The notes under the pieces were generated by a model that was not told the DNA's origin, ran no database searches, and worked only from the letters and a program-made list of their open reading frames with translations. Positions 52,099 to 61,790 of a DNA stretch of 64,000 nucleotides are shown here, piece after piece; within the stretch, counting starts at the first letter, position 1, and each line of letters begins with the position of its first letter. Both the position numbers and the translations under genes were made by a program. Origin of the DNA: Jiulongibacter sp024742395 (GTDB lineage: Bacteria; Bacteroidota; Bacteroidia; Cytophagales; Spirosomataceae); NCBI GenBank assembly GCA_965249455.1, contig OZ252236.1, positions 558,001 through 622,000 on the forward strand. The letters run 5' to 3'.

Positions 52099-54537
52099 TT
52101 AAAAGCTCCAGGTGTTTTTATCTCTATTATAAGGCTCAAAAGAAAATTTAAAACCACTTTTGAATCCATCTTTGTTAGACTGAGAAACTACATAATAGGC
52201 TCCAATTCTAAATCTGGATTTCCCCAATTTAAAAACCCTGTTTGCCCCGGTATACAATTCGCTGTACTGGTATTTTTGCTCAGGTACATAAAGAAAACCA
52301 CCTCCGGCAAGGGTGTTGATCCCTGTTTTATTTAAAAGTGGGACTTTACTAGTTAGAAAACCATTGAATTGATGCTCATAATGTGACTCAAAAAACCAAC
52401 CTGTGGTGCTGAAGGTCTGAGGAATCAACTGATAGGTATACATGCTAGGTGAAAACCAAATAGGGTCGCCACCGCGTTGGTATTGATAATCCATAGGAGC
52501 AAGACTGGTTGTATCAAGAAACCTTCCGACACCGATTCGATACTCTGATGTACCTAGTATACCTACGTTGAAATATTGAGAAATGTTAAACTCTGTATAG
52601 GTAAACCCATTATTCAAACCATTTTCCACTTGAAAACCTTTGTTTAGGCGTAGACTAAATGTCGGGAATTTTGATCCTAAAACTATTTTTTCATTCGGCT
52701 CTGAAAGGTAGAGTTGGCGGGGTGTATAGTCGATTCTAAAATTAGTTTTAAGTATATTGGTTGTAGGAAAAAACGCCGGAACGTTTTCTTTAAAGAGTTC
52801 ATCACCTAACCTGGAAAACCTAAAATTACCAAAATCTTTTCTGTTGTTAAACTGAACGTTAGTATTGAAATATAAACCATTAAAAAGTTCTGTTCGATGT
52901 CCAAGGTTTATTCCGGTATTAATATAGAAGTTATTTCTTCTGAATACATCTGAAATCGTAGCTGACCCATTGATAACATCAAAACCCTGCCCGGCATTAA
53001 AAAATAGCTTTGATTGTTTTTTGGCATTGTATAAATATTCGAGGGTCAATTGACCTCTTAAATCCCGATTTAAAAAACCGTAATTTAAATAAGGTGTGAT
53101 GGTTAGAGCTCTTCGGTCTTCAAAGCGTTTATAGACCGGAAGACGGTATTGGACCCTCCAGCCCCCAATGGCTACAGGATTCAATAGAGAAGGAAGAGAA
53201 CCAAATTCCCAATTAATTTTTTTGCTTCTGTTAATATGTCCTACCCCGCTCCATAAAATCTTCAAAAAGGTAACTTTATTATATACGGCGTCTATGGAGT
53301 CAAGGTACTCTTTTGAATTCAAGCGTAGTTCTTGTAATTCGTTTGCTTTAACAACAGCTCTTTCTGTAGGGTCAAGTGGTGCAGGTCTAATACTTTCCCA
53401 GTATGAACTATCTCTTTTGTAAGCCAGGGCCGTAGTATAACCTATCTCTGGCCCAAAGAAATTCTTGGCATACAAACTATCAAATTTAAAGTCGCTATGA
53501 GTGACAACAGATTCTCCAATTCTGAATTCTGTTCCTTCTTTTACTCTCCAATGAAATGACTCTTTTGAAATGACTCTTTTATTATCGATAAGATCATATT
53601 CCTGAGTTAAGGAGAACTGATCATAAACAATTAGTAGTTTTTTTGAGAGCCTCAAAGAGACCTTATGAATGGCCCAAAGTCCATCAAGCACTTCTACTTC
53701 ACCCTCGTAAAGGGCATTTCCGATATTTTTTGGTTTCACTTCTATTCTGTAAACAAGCCTCTCACCATTGTGATATGTTTCCAGAAGTTTAAACTTATAA
53801 CTAATAAAACCTATGGTGCTAAAAGGTGAAACAAGAGCATTTTCTCCTAGTTTTTTGAAGCTCTGCAAATTTTCATATAAATCAAACCCGGCATCAGAAC
53901 TACTTGTGTAAAACAATGTACTAAAATCACCATATTTTTTAATTCCATTTCTTTCTTCTTTTTGTTTACCATAAGGTCCTAAATAACGATCTATTTGTGC
54001 TTCGAAGTAATTTAAATTAGGTAAGGTATCGGCAAGGAAGGGATTTGAGTTTTCATCTTTATCTGTTTTTTTGGCTTGTTTTATTTCTTCGGTGGCTTTA
54101 ACGTAAGTTTTGCTAAACAGATTGCTGTATTGGTTTTGCCATTGTTCTTTATTTTCAATTACATTCTTAATGACTTCATAGCTATAATCTTTCTTCTTTG
54201 CATTAATAATTACTTCAGAAAGCAGTTTGTCATCAGATTCTAAAATAAAATTCTGAGCCTTGTCTTGGTCAATAACCACCTCTAATGTTTGAGTGAGAAA
54301 CCCCAGATAGGATACCGAAATTCGGTGCAACCCTTGCTCCAGTACTAATTCATATTGCCCGTTTTCATTGGCTTGTGTCCCTGTTTGTAAATTGAAAACA
54401 CGAATAGAGGCATTAGGTAAGGGTTCGTTTGTGGAGGAAAGTACATAACCTCTCAAAGTATAAAAAGTCTGACTTCTTGCCACAAAAGCACAGGAAATCA
54501 AGCAAAAGAGAAGTAAAGATCTAAGCAAAAGCGTCAA
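52099..54537 (-). CDS. DUF5686 outer-membrane protein with CarboxypepD-like domain
   Basis: 812-residue protein. The signal peptide ends near residue 22 (AFVARS-Q), then a carboxypeptidase regulatory-like domain (LRGYVLSSTNEPLPNASIRVFNLQTG) to about 105, followed by the DUF5686 region and a likely beta-barrel in the C-terminal half (aromatic alternating strands, ending FKFSFEPYNRDKNTWSF). Function unknown; a Bacteroidota outer-membrane protein. It is followed (downstream, minus strand) by dxr after 82 bases and preceded by a PQQ-type dehydrogenase gene, but close coupling to either is not apparent. Confidence 0.82.
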   Translation of the reverse strand: MTLLLRSLLLFCLISCAFVARSQTFYTLRGYVLSSTNEPLPNASIRVFNLQTGTQANENGQYELVLEQGLHRISVSYLGFLTQTLEVVIDQDKAQNFILESDDKLLSEVIINAKKKDYSYEVIKNVIENKEQWQNQYSNLFSKTYVKATEEIKQAKKTDKDENSNPFLADTLPNLNYFEAQIDRYLGPYGKQKEERNGIKKYGDFSTLFYTSSSDAGFDLYENLQSFKKLGENALVSPFSTIGFISYKFKLLETYHNGERLVYRIEVKPKNIGNALYEGEVEVLDGLWAIHKVSLRLSKKLLIVYDQFSLTQEYDLIDNKRVISKESFHWRVKEGTEFRIGESVVTHSDFKFDSLYAKNFFGPEIGYTTALAYKRDSSYWESIRPAPLDPTERAVVKANELQELRLNSKEYLDSIDAVYNKVTFLKILWSGVGHINRSKKINWEFGSLPSLLNPVAIGGWRVQYRLPVYKRFEDRRALTITPYLNYGFLNRDLRGQLTLEYLYNAKKQSKLFFNAGQGFDVINGSATISDVFRRNNFYINTGINLGHRTELFNGLYFNTNVQFNNRKDFGNFRFSRLGDELFKENVPAFFPTTNILKTNFRIDYTPRQLYLSEPNEKIVLGSKFPTFSLRLNKGFQVENGLNNGFTYTEFNISQYFNVGILGTSEYRIGVGRFLDTTSLAPMDYQYQRGGDPIWFSPSMYTYQLIPQTFSTTGWFFESHYEHQFNGFLTSKVPLLNKTGINTLAGGGFLYVPEQKYQYSELYTGANRVFKLGKSRFRIGAYYVVSQSNKDGFKSGFKFSFEPYNRDKNTWSF

Positions 54538-54602
54538 TATGAGTTTGGCTTACAAAGGTGATGCTTTTATTGACAAGAGACTCTTAAATTTTCTTAATCC
54601 AG

Positions 54603-55754
54603 TTACTCCTCAAAATGATATACTTTTCCGTCAAAGGCACAAAAATATAACTCATGGTCTTCATCTTCGCCGAAGGCAGCAATGTTTAATTTAGTGTCAA
54701 ATAGTGTTTCATTTTGATAACTACCGTCAGTAGATTTTGCTAAGGCATAAATTCTTCCGGATACATAATCTGCAAATACATATTTGCCGATTAAAGAGGG
54801 GGCTTTAGTACCTCTGTATACAAAACCACCAGTTATTGATTTGTCACCCGTACTTTGAGCTATTTCCAACACCGGTGGCAGGTAGTTTGAAGAATTACTT
54901 CCAGATTTATACGAATGCAAACCTTCCATGTCATTCCAACCGTAATTTCCTCCTTTTACGATGATATCAACTTCCTCAAAGGCGTTTTGTCCTACATCGG
55001 CAGCCCACAGCATTCCGTTTTCACTGTCAAAACTTATTCTCCACGGATTTCTTAAACCATAGGCGTAGATTTCTGGTCGTGCATTTGAGACGTTTAGAAA
55101 TGGGTTATCTGCCGGAATGCCATATTTTAAATTGCCTTGAGACTTATCTACATCTATCCTAAGAATTGCACCCAATAAAGTAGACAGGTTTTGACCGTTA
55201 CCTTGTGGGTCTCCACCAGAGCCCCCATCGCCAGTGGATATGTATAAATAGCCATCAGGACCAAAACATACCTGCCCACCATTATGATTACTGTATGGCT
55301 GATTAAAGCGAAGAATTATTTGTTCACTTTGAGTATCTGCTTTGTTGGGGTCGTTCTTAGAAATCTGGAATCTTGAAACGATTGTTTCATTATTAGCAGA
55401 AGTGTAATTCACATAGAAATATCCATTGGTAGTGAAGTTTGGATGGAAAGCCAAACCGAGCAAACCCTCCTCATTTCCGCTGTCATCCACTGCAGACTGT
55501 ATATCTAAAAAAGTAGATCTTTCTGAAATATCTTTATTGTTTTCAAAAACTGAAATCACACCTTTTTGTTCTACCACAAAAACGCGATTGGTACCGTCTT
55601 TAGGCGATTGAAAATCAACAGGGCGTCTGAATTCAAGGTTTGGATAAGACTCTACAAAAGTTAATTCTCCAGGTTCGCTGACACTTTGTGTAACAGACTT
55701 TTGACAAGCAATAGCTGGAATAAGTAAAATAAGAAGGGGGAGTATTGTTTTCAT
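54603..55754 (-). CDS. PQQ-dependent sugar dehydrogenase-like lipoprotein
   Basis: Glucose/sorbosone dehydrogenase family, 383 residues, six-bladed propeller, lipoprotein signal MKTILPLLILLIPAIAC. Family motifs: EEGLLGLAFHPNF, GHNGG-like NHNGGQVCFGPDGYLYISTGDGGSGGDPQ, YGLRNPWRISFD and DVGQNAFEEVDIIVKGGNYGW. The catalytic His of soluble glucose dehydrogenase appears to be in the NHNGG region. Many family members oxidise sugars using PQQ as cofactor, but PQQ synthesis genes are not in the window, so activity and cofactor are open. Single gene, divergent from the GH43-like gene. Confidence 0.85.
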   Translation of the reverse strand: MKTILPLLILLIPAIACQKSVTQSVSEPGELTFVESYPNLEFRRPVDFQSPKDGTNRVFVVEQKGVISVFENNKDISERSTFLDIQSAVDDSGNEEGLLGLAFHPNFTTNGYFYVNYTSANNETIVSRFQISKNDPNKADTQSEQIILRFNQPYSNHNGGQVCFGPDGYLYISTGDGGSGGDPQGNGQNLSTLLGAILRIDVDKSQGNLKYGIPADNPFLNVSNARPEIYAYGLRNPWRISFDSENGMLWAADVGQNAFEEVDIIVKGGNYGWNDMEGLHSYKSGSNSSNYLPPVLEIAQSTGDKSITGGFVYRGTKAPSLIGKYVFADYVSGRIYALAKSTDGSYQNETLFDTKLNIAAFGEDEDHELYFCAFDGKVYHFEE

Positions 55755-55813
55755 TGGATTGCTTTTTAGAATAACGATAATTAAGATACTGTATTTAAGG
55801 TCAATAGGATTAT

Positions 55814-57601
55814 TTGAGTAAAAAAACCTTTCTATTTTTGATAAAACCTAATCTTAGAATTGTGAGAATACTCCTGAGTGTACTGTTTGCTTTAACCGGG
55901 TCTTTTTCCTTTGCCCAGCAAAAAACCTACTGTAATCCTATGAATTTAGATTATGGTTACACACCAATACCCAATTTTTCTGAATGGGGGAGACATAGAG
56001 CCACGGCAGACCCGGTGATTGTAAATTTTAACGGAATCTTTATTGTATTCTCGACTAACCAATGGGGCTTTTGGTATAGTAAAGATTTAAGTGATTGGAC
56101 TTTTGTTTCAAGAAAATTTCTGAGGCCAAGAAATAAAGTTTACGACGAACTTTGTGCCCCTGCAGTAGGTGTAGTAGGAGATACCCTAATAGTTTTTGGA
56201 AGCACCTATACTTCAGAATTCACTCTTTGGGGAAGTACTAATCCAGAGAAAAACGAGTGGTTTCCAATAGTTGAAAATTTTGAAATAGGCGGCTGGGATC
56301 CCGACTTCTTCACTGATTCAGATGGCAAACTGTATATGTACAATGGCAGTAGTAATACATATCCTCTTTATGGAATTGAGCTCGATAGAAAAACCTTTAA
56401 GCCGATAGGAACACGTAAAGAAATGTATGCTTTGGAAGACTGGCGGTATGGATGGCAACGGTTTGGAGAACACATGGATAATACATTTCTTGATCCATTC
56501 ATGGAAGGAGCACACATGACTAAACACAATGGAAAGTATTACTTACAATATGGAGCTCCAGGAACAGAATTTAGTGGTTACTCGGATGGTGTAGCAGTAG
56601 GTACCAGTCCACTTGGACCTTTTGTAAATCAACCGGACCCCTTGAGTATGAAGTTGGGTGGTTTTGCCCGAGGTGCGGGGCATGGATCTACCTTTCGGGA
56701 TAATTGGAAAAACTATTGGCATGTGAGCAGCATCATGCTATCAGTCAAAAATAATTTTGAAAGGAGATTGGGCCTATGGCCGGCTGGTTTTGATGAAGAT
56801 GGGATAATGTATTGCAATACAGCCTTTGGCGATTATCCACATTATTTGCCACAAGGCGAAACAAATCATCTCAATTCTAGATTTACTGGTTGGATGCTTC
56901 TGAATTATGGAAAACCAGTCAAGGTTTCCAGTACATTGGGAGGGTATTTGCCTAATTATGCCGTAGATGAAGTGATGAAAACTTATTGGTCTGCAAAAAC
57001 AGGAAATCGAGGTGAGTATCTTATTTCAGATTTGGGTGGTCTTTCTGATATCAGAGCCATTCAAGTTAACTTTGCAGACCAAGACGTGGATTCCTCTTTT
57101 TTAGGAAAGATAATTGGAATTTCCCATAAGTATGTGATCACTACTTCTACTGATGGGGAAAAGTGGACAGTTGCTGTGGATAAGGGTGTGAATACAAAGG
57201 ATGTCCCGCATGATTATATTGAATTGCAAAAACCCATTACTGCCCGTTATGTTAGAATTGAAAACAGGTCAATGCCATCTGGCAAGTTTGCCTTAAGTGG
57301 CTTTAGAGTCTTTGGGAATGGGGTGGGCCAAAAACCTCAAAAAGTGGAGCAATTCATGGTTTTACGTACGCTTAAGGACAAGAGATCTTGCTGGATAAAA
57401 TGGAAGCCTGTAGATGAGGCTTATGCCTATAATATCTATTATGGAACGGCTCCGGATAAACTCTACAATCATATCATGGTGCATGGTAACAATGAATACT
57501 GGTTTGCGGGTTTAGATAAATTAAGCACATACTTCTTTTCCATAGAAGCGATAAATGAGAATGGAGTTTCGGAGCGTTTTGAAACAGTGAGAGTAGAATA
57601 A
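55814..57601 (+). CDS. GH43-like glycoside hydrolase with discoidin and FN3-type domains
   Basis: 595-residue secreted enzyme. A five-bladed-propeller GH43-type catalytic domain covers about 35-370 (RHRATADPVIVNFNG with the catalytic-base Asp region, GGWDPDFFTDSDGKLYMYNG, DPFMEGAHMTKHNGKYYLQYG with the acid Glu, GAGHGSTF). A discoidin (F5/8 C-like) domain lies at about 390-505, and a fibronectin-III-like domain closes the protein. The start is TTG at 55814; a GTG at 55862 would give the cleaner signal peptide RILLSVLFALTGSFSFAQQ and may be the true one. Substrate is probably a plant or algal beta- or alpha-linked polysaccharide; not determinable here. Confidence 0.82.
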   Translation: MSKKTFLFLIKPNLRIVRILLSVLFALTGSFSFAQQKTYCNPMNLDYGYTPIPNFSEWGRHRATADPVIVNFNGIFIVFSTNQWGFWYSKDLSDWTFVSRKFLRPRNKVYDELCAPAVGVVGDTLIVFGSTYTSEFTLWGSTNPEKNEWFPIVENFEIGGWDPDFFTDSDGKLYMYNGSSNTYPLYGIELDRKTFKPIGTRKEMYALEDWRYGWQRFGEHMDNTFLDPFMEGAHMTKHNGKYYLQYGAPGTEFSGYSDGVAVGTSPLGPFVNQPDPLSMKLGGFARGAGHGSTFRDNWKNYWHVSSIMLSVKNNFERRLGLWPAGFDEDGIMYCNTAFGDYPHYLPQGETNHLNSRFTGWMLLNYGKPVKVSSTLGGYLPNYAVDEVMKTYWSAKTGNRGEYLISDLGGLSDIRAIQVNFADQDVDSSFLGKIIGISHKYVITTSTDGEKWTVAVDKGVNTKDVPHDYIELQKPITARYVRIENRSMPSGKFALSGFRVFGNGVGQKPQKVEQFMVLRTLKDKRSCWIKWKPVDEAYAYNIYYGTAPDKLYNHIMVHGNNEYWFAGLDKLSTYFFSIEAINENGVSERFETVRVE

Positions 57602-57619
57602 ACTATAAACGTAAGCAAT

Positions 57620-58081
57620 ATGGATTTCTGGGATGATGAAGATGAACTAGGCGAGGAAGAATTTGAGGAGGAACGAAATAAGGAGAAGGATAGGGTAAAT
57701 GGTCTTCCTATTGTAAAAAAGGCAGAAAGCCTTATGAGGACCATTTTAGCTTTTAATGCCAGCGTAGAAAACAACGAGGAAGCATTGGAGTTAAAAAGAA
57801 GTCTATTGTCTGATATCAGTGCCATAAATGCAAAAATCAGAGGAGCAGAAGCCGGGGAAATGTATTTTCTTAAGATGGAAAAAGCTGTTTTAGTTAAAAT
57901 ACATGCAGTCAGTATAAGAGAGGCAATGCATGCATTCGATATGTTTGGATTTGGGAATCCTGAATATCTGGAGTTAATAAGGACTGAGATTGAGGAGTTT
58001 AGAATGATATTTATTGACTGGGTTGCTTCGTTTGACCGCACTAAAGGCTTTGGAGAAGATGAATGGGGCTTATTTAATTAG
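57620..58081 (+). CDS. Hypothetical protein, acidic N-terminus, helical
   Basis: 153 residues, soluble, no signal peptide. It opens with a strongly acidic stretch (MDFWDDEDELGEEEFEEE) and then forms several predicted amphipathic helices with few hydrophobic-core segments (AESLMRTILAFNASVE, MEKAVLVKIHAVSIREAMHAF, ELIRTEIEEFRMIFIDWVASFD). No domain was recognised. It sits 18 bases after the GH43-like gene on the same strand and may be its downstream partner. An ORF on the opposite strand is a shadow. Confidence 0.65.
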   Translation: MDFWDDEDELGEEEFEEERNKEKDRVNGLPIVKKAESLMRTILAFNASVENNEEALELKRSLLSDISAINAKIRGAEAGEMYFLKMEKAVLVKIHAVSIREAMHAFDMFGFGNPEYLELIRTEIEEFRMIFIDWVASFDRTKGFGEDEWGLFN

Positions 58082-58201
58082 ATTCTGAAAGTTGTGCCTA
58101 AGTGAATTCAGAATAATAGGTAGTCAATTTTATAAAGGATGTCCTTGAAATCTTAGTTTACGTTTTGTTAAATGTGATCAATTCTGAAACAGACAGACTT
58201 T

Positions 58202-60250
58202 GTGGCTGATCCTGATGAATTCGAACATTTCTCTCCTTCACCTCGTTTTGTCAAAAGTAATCAAGACCTTTGTAGTATGATAACAGTAAGAGAAAGACCC
58301 GTAACACATTGGCTTCCTATCACTAAGAAGGAAGTAGAGATGCGTGGATGGGATGAGGTAGATGTGGTATTGGTGTCGGGAGATGCTTACGTAGATCACC
58401 CTTCTTTTGGTGCGGCCGTGATAGGGCGTATTATAGAAAGCGAAGGTTTTAAAGTGGCTATTATTCCACAGCCAAATTGGCAGGATGACTTGAGAGACTT
58501 TAAGAAATTTGGCAGACCGAAATACTTCTTCGGCGTTACTGCCGGCTGTATGGATTCAATGGTGAATCATTATACCGCAAACAAAAGAAAACGTTCAGAT
58601 GATAGTTATACGCCCGGAGGGGTTTCTGGCTTCAGGCCTGATTATGCTACCACGGTGTACACCAAAATATTGAAGGAGCTTTATCCTGATGTTCCGGTTC
58701 TGATAGGAGGTATTGAGGCTTCTTTAAGGAGAGTTACACACTATGATTACTGGGCAGATAAGCTATTCCCCTCAATTCTGGTTGATTCCGGAGCAGATAT
58801 GCTCGTTTATGGAATGGGTGAGCAGCCACTTCGCGAAATTTTGAAGTTGGTACAAAAGGGTGTTCCGCTTGATAGCATCAAAGATGTCAATCAAATCTCG
58901 TTTTTAGAAGATACCACAGGAGAAGTAAATTCTTATAAGGGCTGGAATACTGTAGAACTATCAAGTCATGAAGATTGCCTGAAAGACAAACTGAAATATG
59001 CCGCCAATTTTAAGTTAGTGGAAGTAGAATCAAATAAATGGCAAGCCAATAGACTTACTCAAAAAGTGGGAAATAAGACCTTGGTGATTAATCCGCCTTT
59101 TGTAACCATGGATGAACAGGAAATGGACAAATCCTTTGATTTGCCCTATACACGAATGCCGCATCCTAAGTATAAAAAGCGTGGAACCATCCCGGCTTAT
59201 GAAATGATTAAGTTTTCGGTGAATATGCACCGTGGTTGTTTTGGAGGCTGTAGTTTTTGTACTATTTCTGCACATCAGGGCAAATTCATAGCCTCTCGTT
59301 CAGAAGAGTCTATCATGAAAGAGGTAGATGAGCTGGTGAAACACCCCGAGTTCAAAGGGTATTTATCAGATTTAGGTGGGCCTTCGGCCAATATGTACAG
59401 AATGAAAGGAAAAGATGAGGGCATTTGTGCCCGTTGTCAGGCTCCTAGTTGTATTCATCCTGTGATATGTTCAAACCTTGACACCTCACACAAACCTTTG
59501 ACAAGTATCTATCAAAAAGTAGATGCTCACCCGGATGTTAAAAAGGCTTTTGTAGGTTCAGGAATCCGATACGATTTATTAGTTGATAACTTCAACAAGA
59601 ATAATCAGGACGGTAATCATGATGAATACATGGAGCAGCTGGTTACACGTCACGTTTCTGGTAGGCTGAAAGTAGCCCCGGAGCATACGGCAGACAATAC
59701 CTTGAAAGTAATGCGAAAGCCCTCTTTCAAATATTTTAAGCGATTTAAAGAGAAATACGATGCCATTCAGGACAAACATGGACTGAAACAGCCACTTATT
59801 CCTTATTTTATTAGTTCTCACCCGGGTTGTGAGGAGGCAGATATGGCGAACCTTGCTGCTGAAACTAAAGACATGGGATTCAAACTGGAGCAGGTACAAG
59901 ACTTTACGCCAACGCCGATGACCGTGGCCACTGTAATATACTATTCAGGTGTTCACCCTTATACAATGCAACCAGTTAAAACGGTGAAAACCAGAGAAGA
60001 GAAGCAAAACCAAAACAAGTATTTCTTCTGGTGGAAAAATGAGATGAAAGGCTGGATAAAGAGTAGATTGAATAAGCTTGGAAGGCCTGATTTAGCCAAA
60101 CAATTATTGGAACAACCTGTAAAAACAGAGGGTAAAAAGTTTTCAAAAGGAAAACCATCTAAATACAAGAAGACGAAAATCAATAATTCGTCTAATGAAG
60201 GGGCTCATACGGGCAAAAAGAAATTCAAAAAGAAGAAGGGCTGGGCTTAA
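58202..60250 (+). CDS. ygiQ: YgiQ family radical SAM protein
   Basis: 682-residue radical SAM protein of the UPF0313/YgiQ family; the reaction is unknown. The N-terminus contains WDEVDVVLVSGDAYVDHPSFG. The [4Fe-4S]-SAM cluster cysteines are C346, C350 and C353 in HRGCFGGCSFCTIS; a further Cys cluster CARCQAPSCIHPVIC follows about 65 residues on and could hold a second cluster. The C-terminal ~50 residues are Lys-rich. The start is GTG at 58202; an ATG at 58277 would shorten the N-terminus by 25 residues. Single gene. Confidence 0.88.
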   Translation: MADPDEFEHFSPSPRFVKSNQDLCSMITVRERPVTHWLPITKKEVEMRGWDEVDVVLVSGDAYVDHPSFGAAVIGRIIESEGFKVAIIPQPNWQDDLRDFKKFGRPKYFFGVTAGCMDSMVNHYTANKRKRSDDSYTPGGVSGFRPDYATTVYTKILKELYPDVPVLIGGIEASLRRVTHYDYWADKLFPSILVDSGADMLVYGMGEQPLREILKLVQKGVPLDSIKDVNQISFLEDTTGEVNSYKGWNTVELSSHEDCLKDKLKYAANFKLVEVESNKWQANRLTQKVGNKTLVINPPFVTMDEQEMDKSFDLPYTRMPHPKYKKRGTIPAYEMIKFSVNMHRGCFGGCSFCTISAHQGKFIASRSEESIMKEVDELVKHPEFKGYLSDLGGPSANMYRMKGKDEGICARCQAPSCIHPVICSNLDTSHKPLTSIYQKVDAHPDVKKAFVGSGIRYDLLVDNFNKNNQDGNHDEYMEQLVTRHVSGRLKVAPEHTADNTLKVMRKPSFKYFKRFKEKYDAIQDKHGLKQPLIPYFISSHPGCEEADMANLAAETKDMGFKLEQVQDFTPTPMTVATVIYYSGVHPYTMQPVKTVKTREEKQNQNKYFFWWKNEMKGWIKSRLNKLGRPDLAKQLLEQPVKTEGKKFSKGKPSKYKKTKINNSSNEGAHTGKKKFKKKKGWA

Positions 60251-60414
60251 GAACTCTAAACCCAAAGGGAGTAGGTTTCTTACAGATTGTAAACTACCCT
60301 AACTTTTGCTGAGGGGCTGTTGGTAGGGCAGAAGTGTATCGCGAATATAGCTCGATTTTAAAAGTGTGGGCTTTCTTCTTAGGGATACTTAACTGGCAAG
60401 CCTTTTCTATTAAC

Positions 60415-60480
60415 CCCGAAAATTTGACAAACGTTGCTAAATTTTCGGGATTATTTTGATTTAATACCGAAAATTTGACA
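60415..60480. promoter_or_regulatory. Three-copy operator-like repeat upstream of AAA_14 gene
   Basis: The 14-base motif CCGAAAATTTGACA occurs twice in direct orientation (60416-60429 and 60467-60480, 51 bases apart). A third copy in inverted orientation (60439-60449, AAATTTTCGGG on plus) forms with the first an 11-base perfect inverted repeat (CCCGAAAATTT...AAATTTTCGGG) around a 13-base spacer. The third copy lies between a possible -33 TTTG (60455-60458) and a weak -7 TAAATTGTG (60481-). This looks like cooperative binding for autoregulation. Confidence 0.65.
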
Positions 60481-60512
60481 TAAATTGTGAAAAAATCGGT
60501 TTTAATTAGAAA

Positions 60513-61682
60513 ATGCTGCTTAGAAGAAAAGCAAGTCAAATACTTGAAAAAAAGCTATCTGAAAATCCGGCGGTGGCTATTTTGGGACCTCGTCAGGTAG
60601 GTAAAACTACTTTGGCAAAAGAGTTCATGACCAACAAGGAAGCCGTGTATCTTGACCTGGAGTTACCATCAGATTTGGCTCGCCTTGCAGATGCAGAATC
60701 ATTTTTAATAGCTAGAAAAGATAAGCTAATCGTCATAGATGAGGTGCAGCGAATGCCTGAACTCTTTCCAGTATTGAGGTCAATCATTGATAGTGATAGA
60801 AAAAACGGAAAGTTTCTTTTGTTAGGCTCTGCATCGCCTAACCTTTTGGCAAGAAGCTCAGAAACTCTGGCAGGTAGAATTTCATTTCTGGAGCTGCACC
60901 CTCTTCATTTAACTGAAACACATGACTTAGACTCTTACAGAAAGCTATGGTTACGTGGAGGCTTTCCAGCCTTTTATCTGGCAAATAATGACGAGCAAAG
61001 TTTAGAAAGACGCATGGATTTTCTCTCTACCTATGTAGAGCGGGAATTGCCTCTGCTTGGGCTTGATTTGGCTCCTAGAATTGTGAGAAATGCCATTCAA
61101 ATGCTTACACAGCTAAATGGTAATCTTCTTAATGTTTCTACTTTAAGTAAGTCCTTAGGCTTAGACCAGCGTAAAGTAAAAGAGATGCTTGATTATTTTG
61201 AGAATGCGTTTCTGACACGTAGCCTTCAGCCCTTCTTTATCAATATTTCTAAACGGTTGGTAAAGTCACCAAAGATCTTCTTCAGAGATACAGGTTTATT
61301 ACATGCTGCAGCTGGCGTAGAAACGTCAGAAGAGCTGGATGGTTTTCTTCAGAGAGGAGCCTCGTTTGAGGCATTTATTATTCAGCAAATAATTGGGGTC
61401 TTGAAACCAACAATAACTCCCTATTTCTATAGAACTCATGACGGCACCGAGCTTGATTTAGTTTTAGTCAAAGGGACAAAGCCTGTTCTGGGTATTGAAA
61501 TAAAAACAAGTAATGCTCCCAAAATAACACGTGGAACTACCATTGCCTCAGAAGACCTTGGTGGTATTCCCGTTTTGATTGTGACTCCGTCTGTAGAAAC
61601 GCCATATCCAAGAGGGATGAATCAATCAGTTATTGGTTTACATGATTTAGTGGAGAGTTTGGAGAAGCATGGAGTGAACTAA
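60513..61682 (+). CDS. AAA_14 / DUF4143 ATPase
   Basis: 389-residue ATPase of the 'ATP-binding protein' AAA_14-DUF4143 type; biological role unknown. Walker A GPRQVGKT at 25-32, Walker B KLIVIDEVQ at 71-79, sensor LLLGSASPNLL. A winged-helix-like segment LLNVSTLSKSLGLDQRKVKEMLDYF lies near 205-230, and the DUF4143 domain at the C-terminus contains FRDTGLLHAAAG, a PD-(D/E)XK-like core TELDLVLVKG...IEIKTSN suggests a degenerate nuclease fold. The gene is alone and has an unusual three-copy repeat directly upstream, which may bind this protein or a partner. Confidence 0.85.
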   Translation: MLLRRKASQILEKKLSENPAVAILGPRQVGKTTLAKEFMTNKEAVYLDLELPSDLARLADAESFLIARKDKLIVIDEVQRMPELFPVLRSIIDSDRKNGKFLLLGSASPNLLARSSETLAGRISFLELHPLHLTETHDLDSYRKLWLRGGFPAFYLANNDEQSLERRMDFLSTYVERELPLLGLDLAPRIVRNAIQMLTQLNGNLLNVSTLSKSLGLDQRKVKEMLDYFENAFLTRSLQPFFINISKRLVKSPKIFFRDTGLLHAAAGVETSEELDGFLQRGASFEAFIIQQIIGVLKPTITPYFYRTHDGTELDLVLVKGTKPVLGIEIKTSNAPKITRGTTIASEDLGGIPVLIVTPSVETPYPRGMNQSVIGLHDLVESLEKHGVN

Positions 61683-61790
61683 GGTCAAAGATTGACCTTT
61701 ATAAACTTAAAAGGGTAGTAAAACATAGACAATACGTGTACCTGTATCCCCAATCTCTTATTTTTACATCAACATTAAAATTACAAAAAA

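Noticed and set aside
57469..58041. Minus-strand 190-codon ORF
   Set aside because: Antisense to the hypothetical gene at 57620 and the GH43-like gene; Ser-rich product typical of a shadow of an acidic coding sequence.
60294..60539. Minus-strand ORF across the AAA_14 upstream repeats
   Set aside because: It would translate the operator-like repeats and overlaps the ATPase start; no family match.
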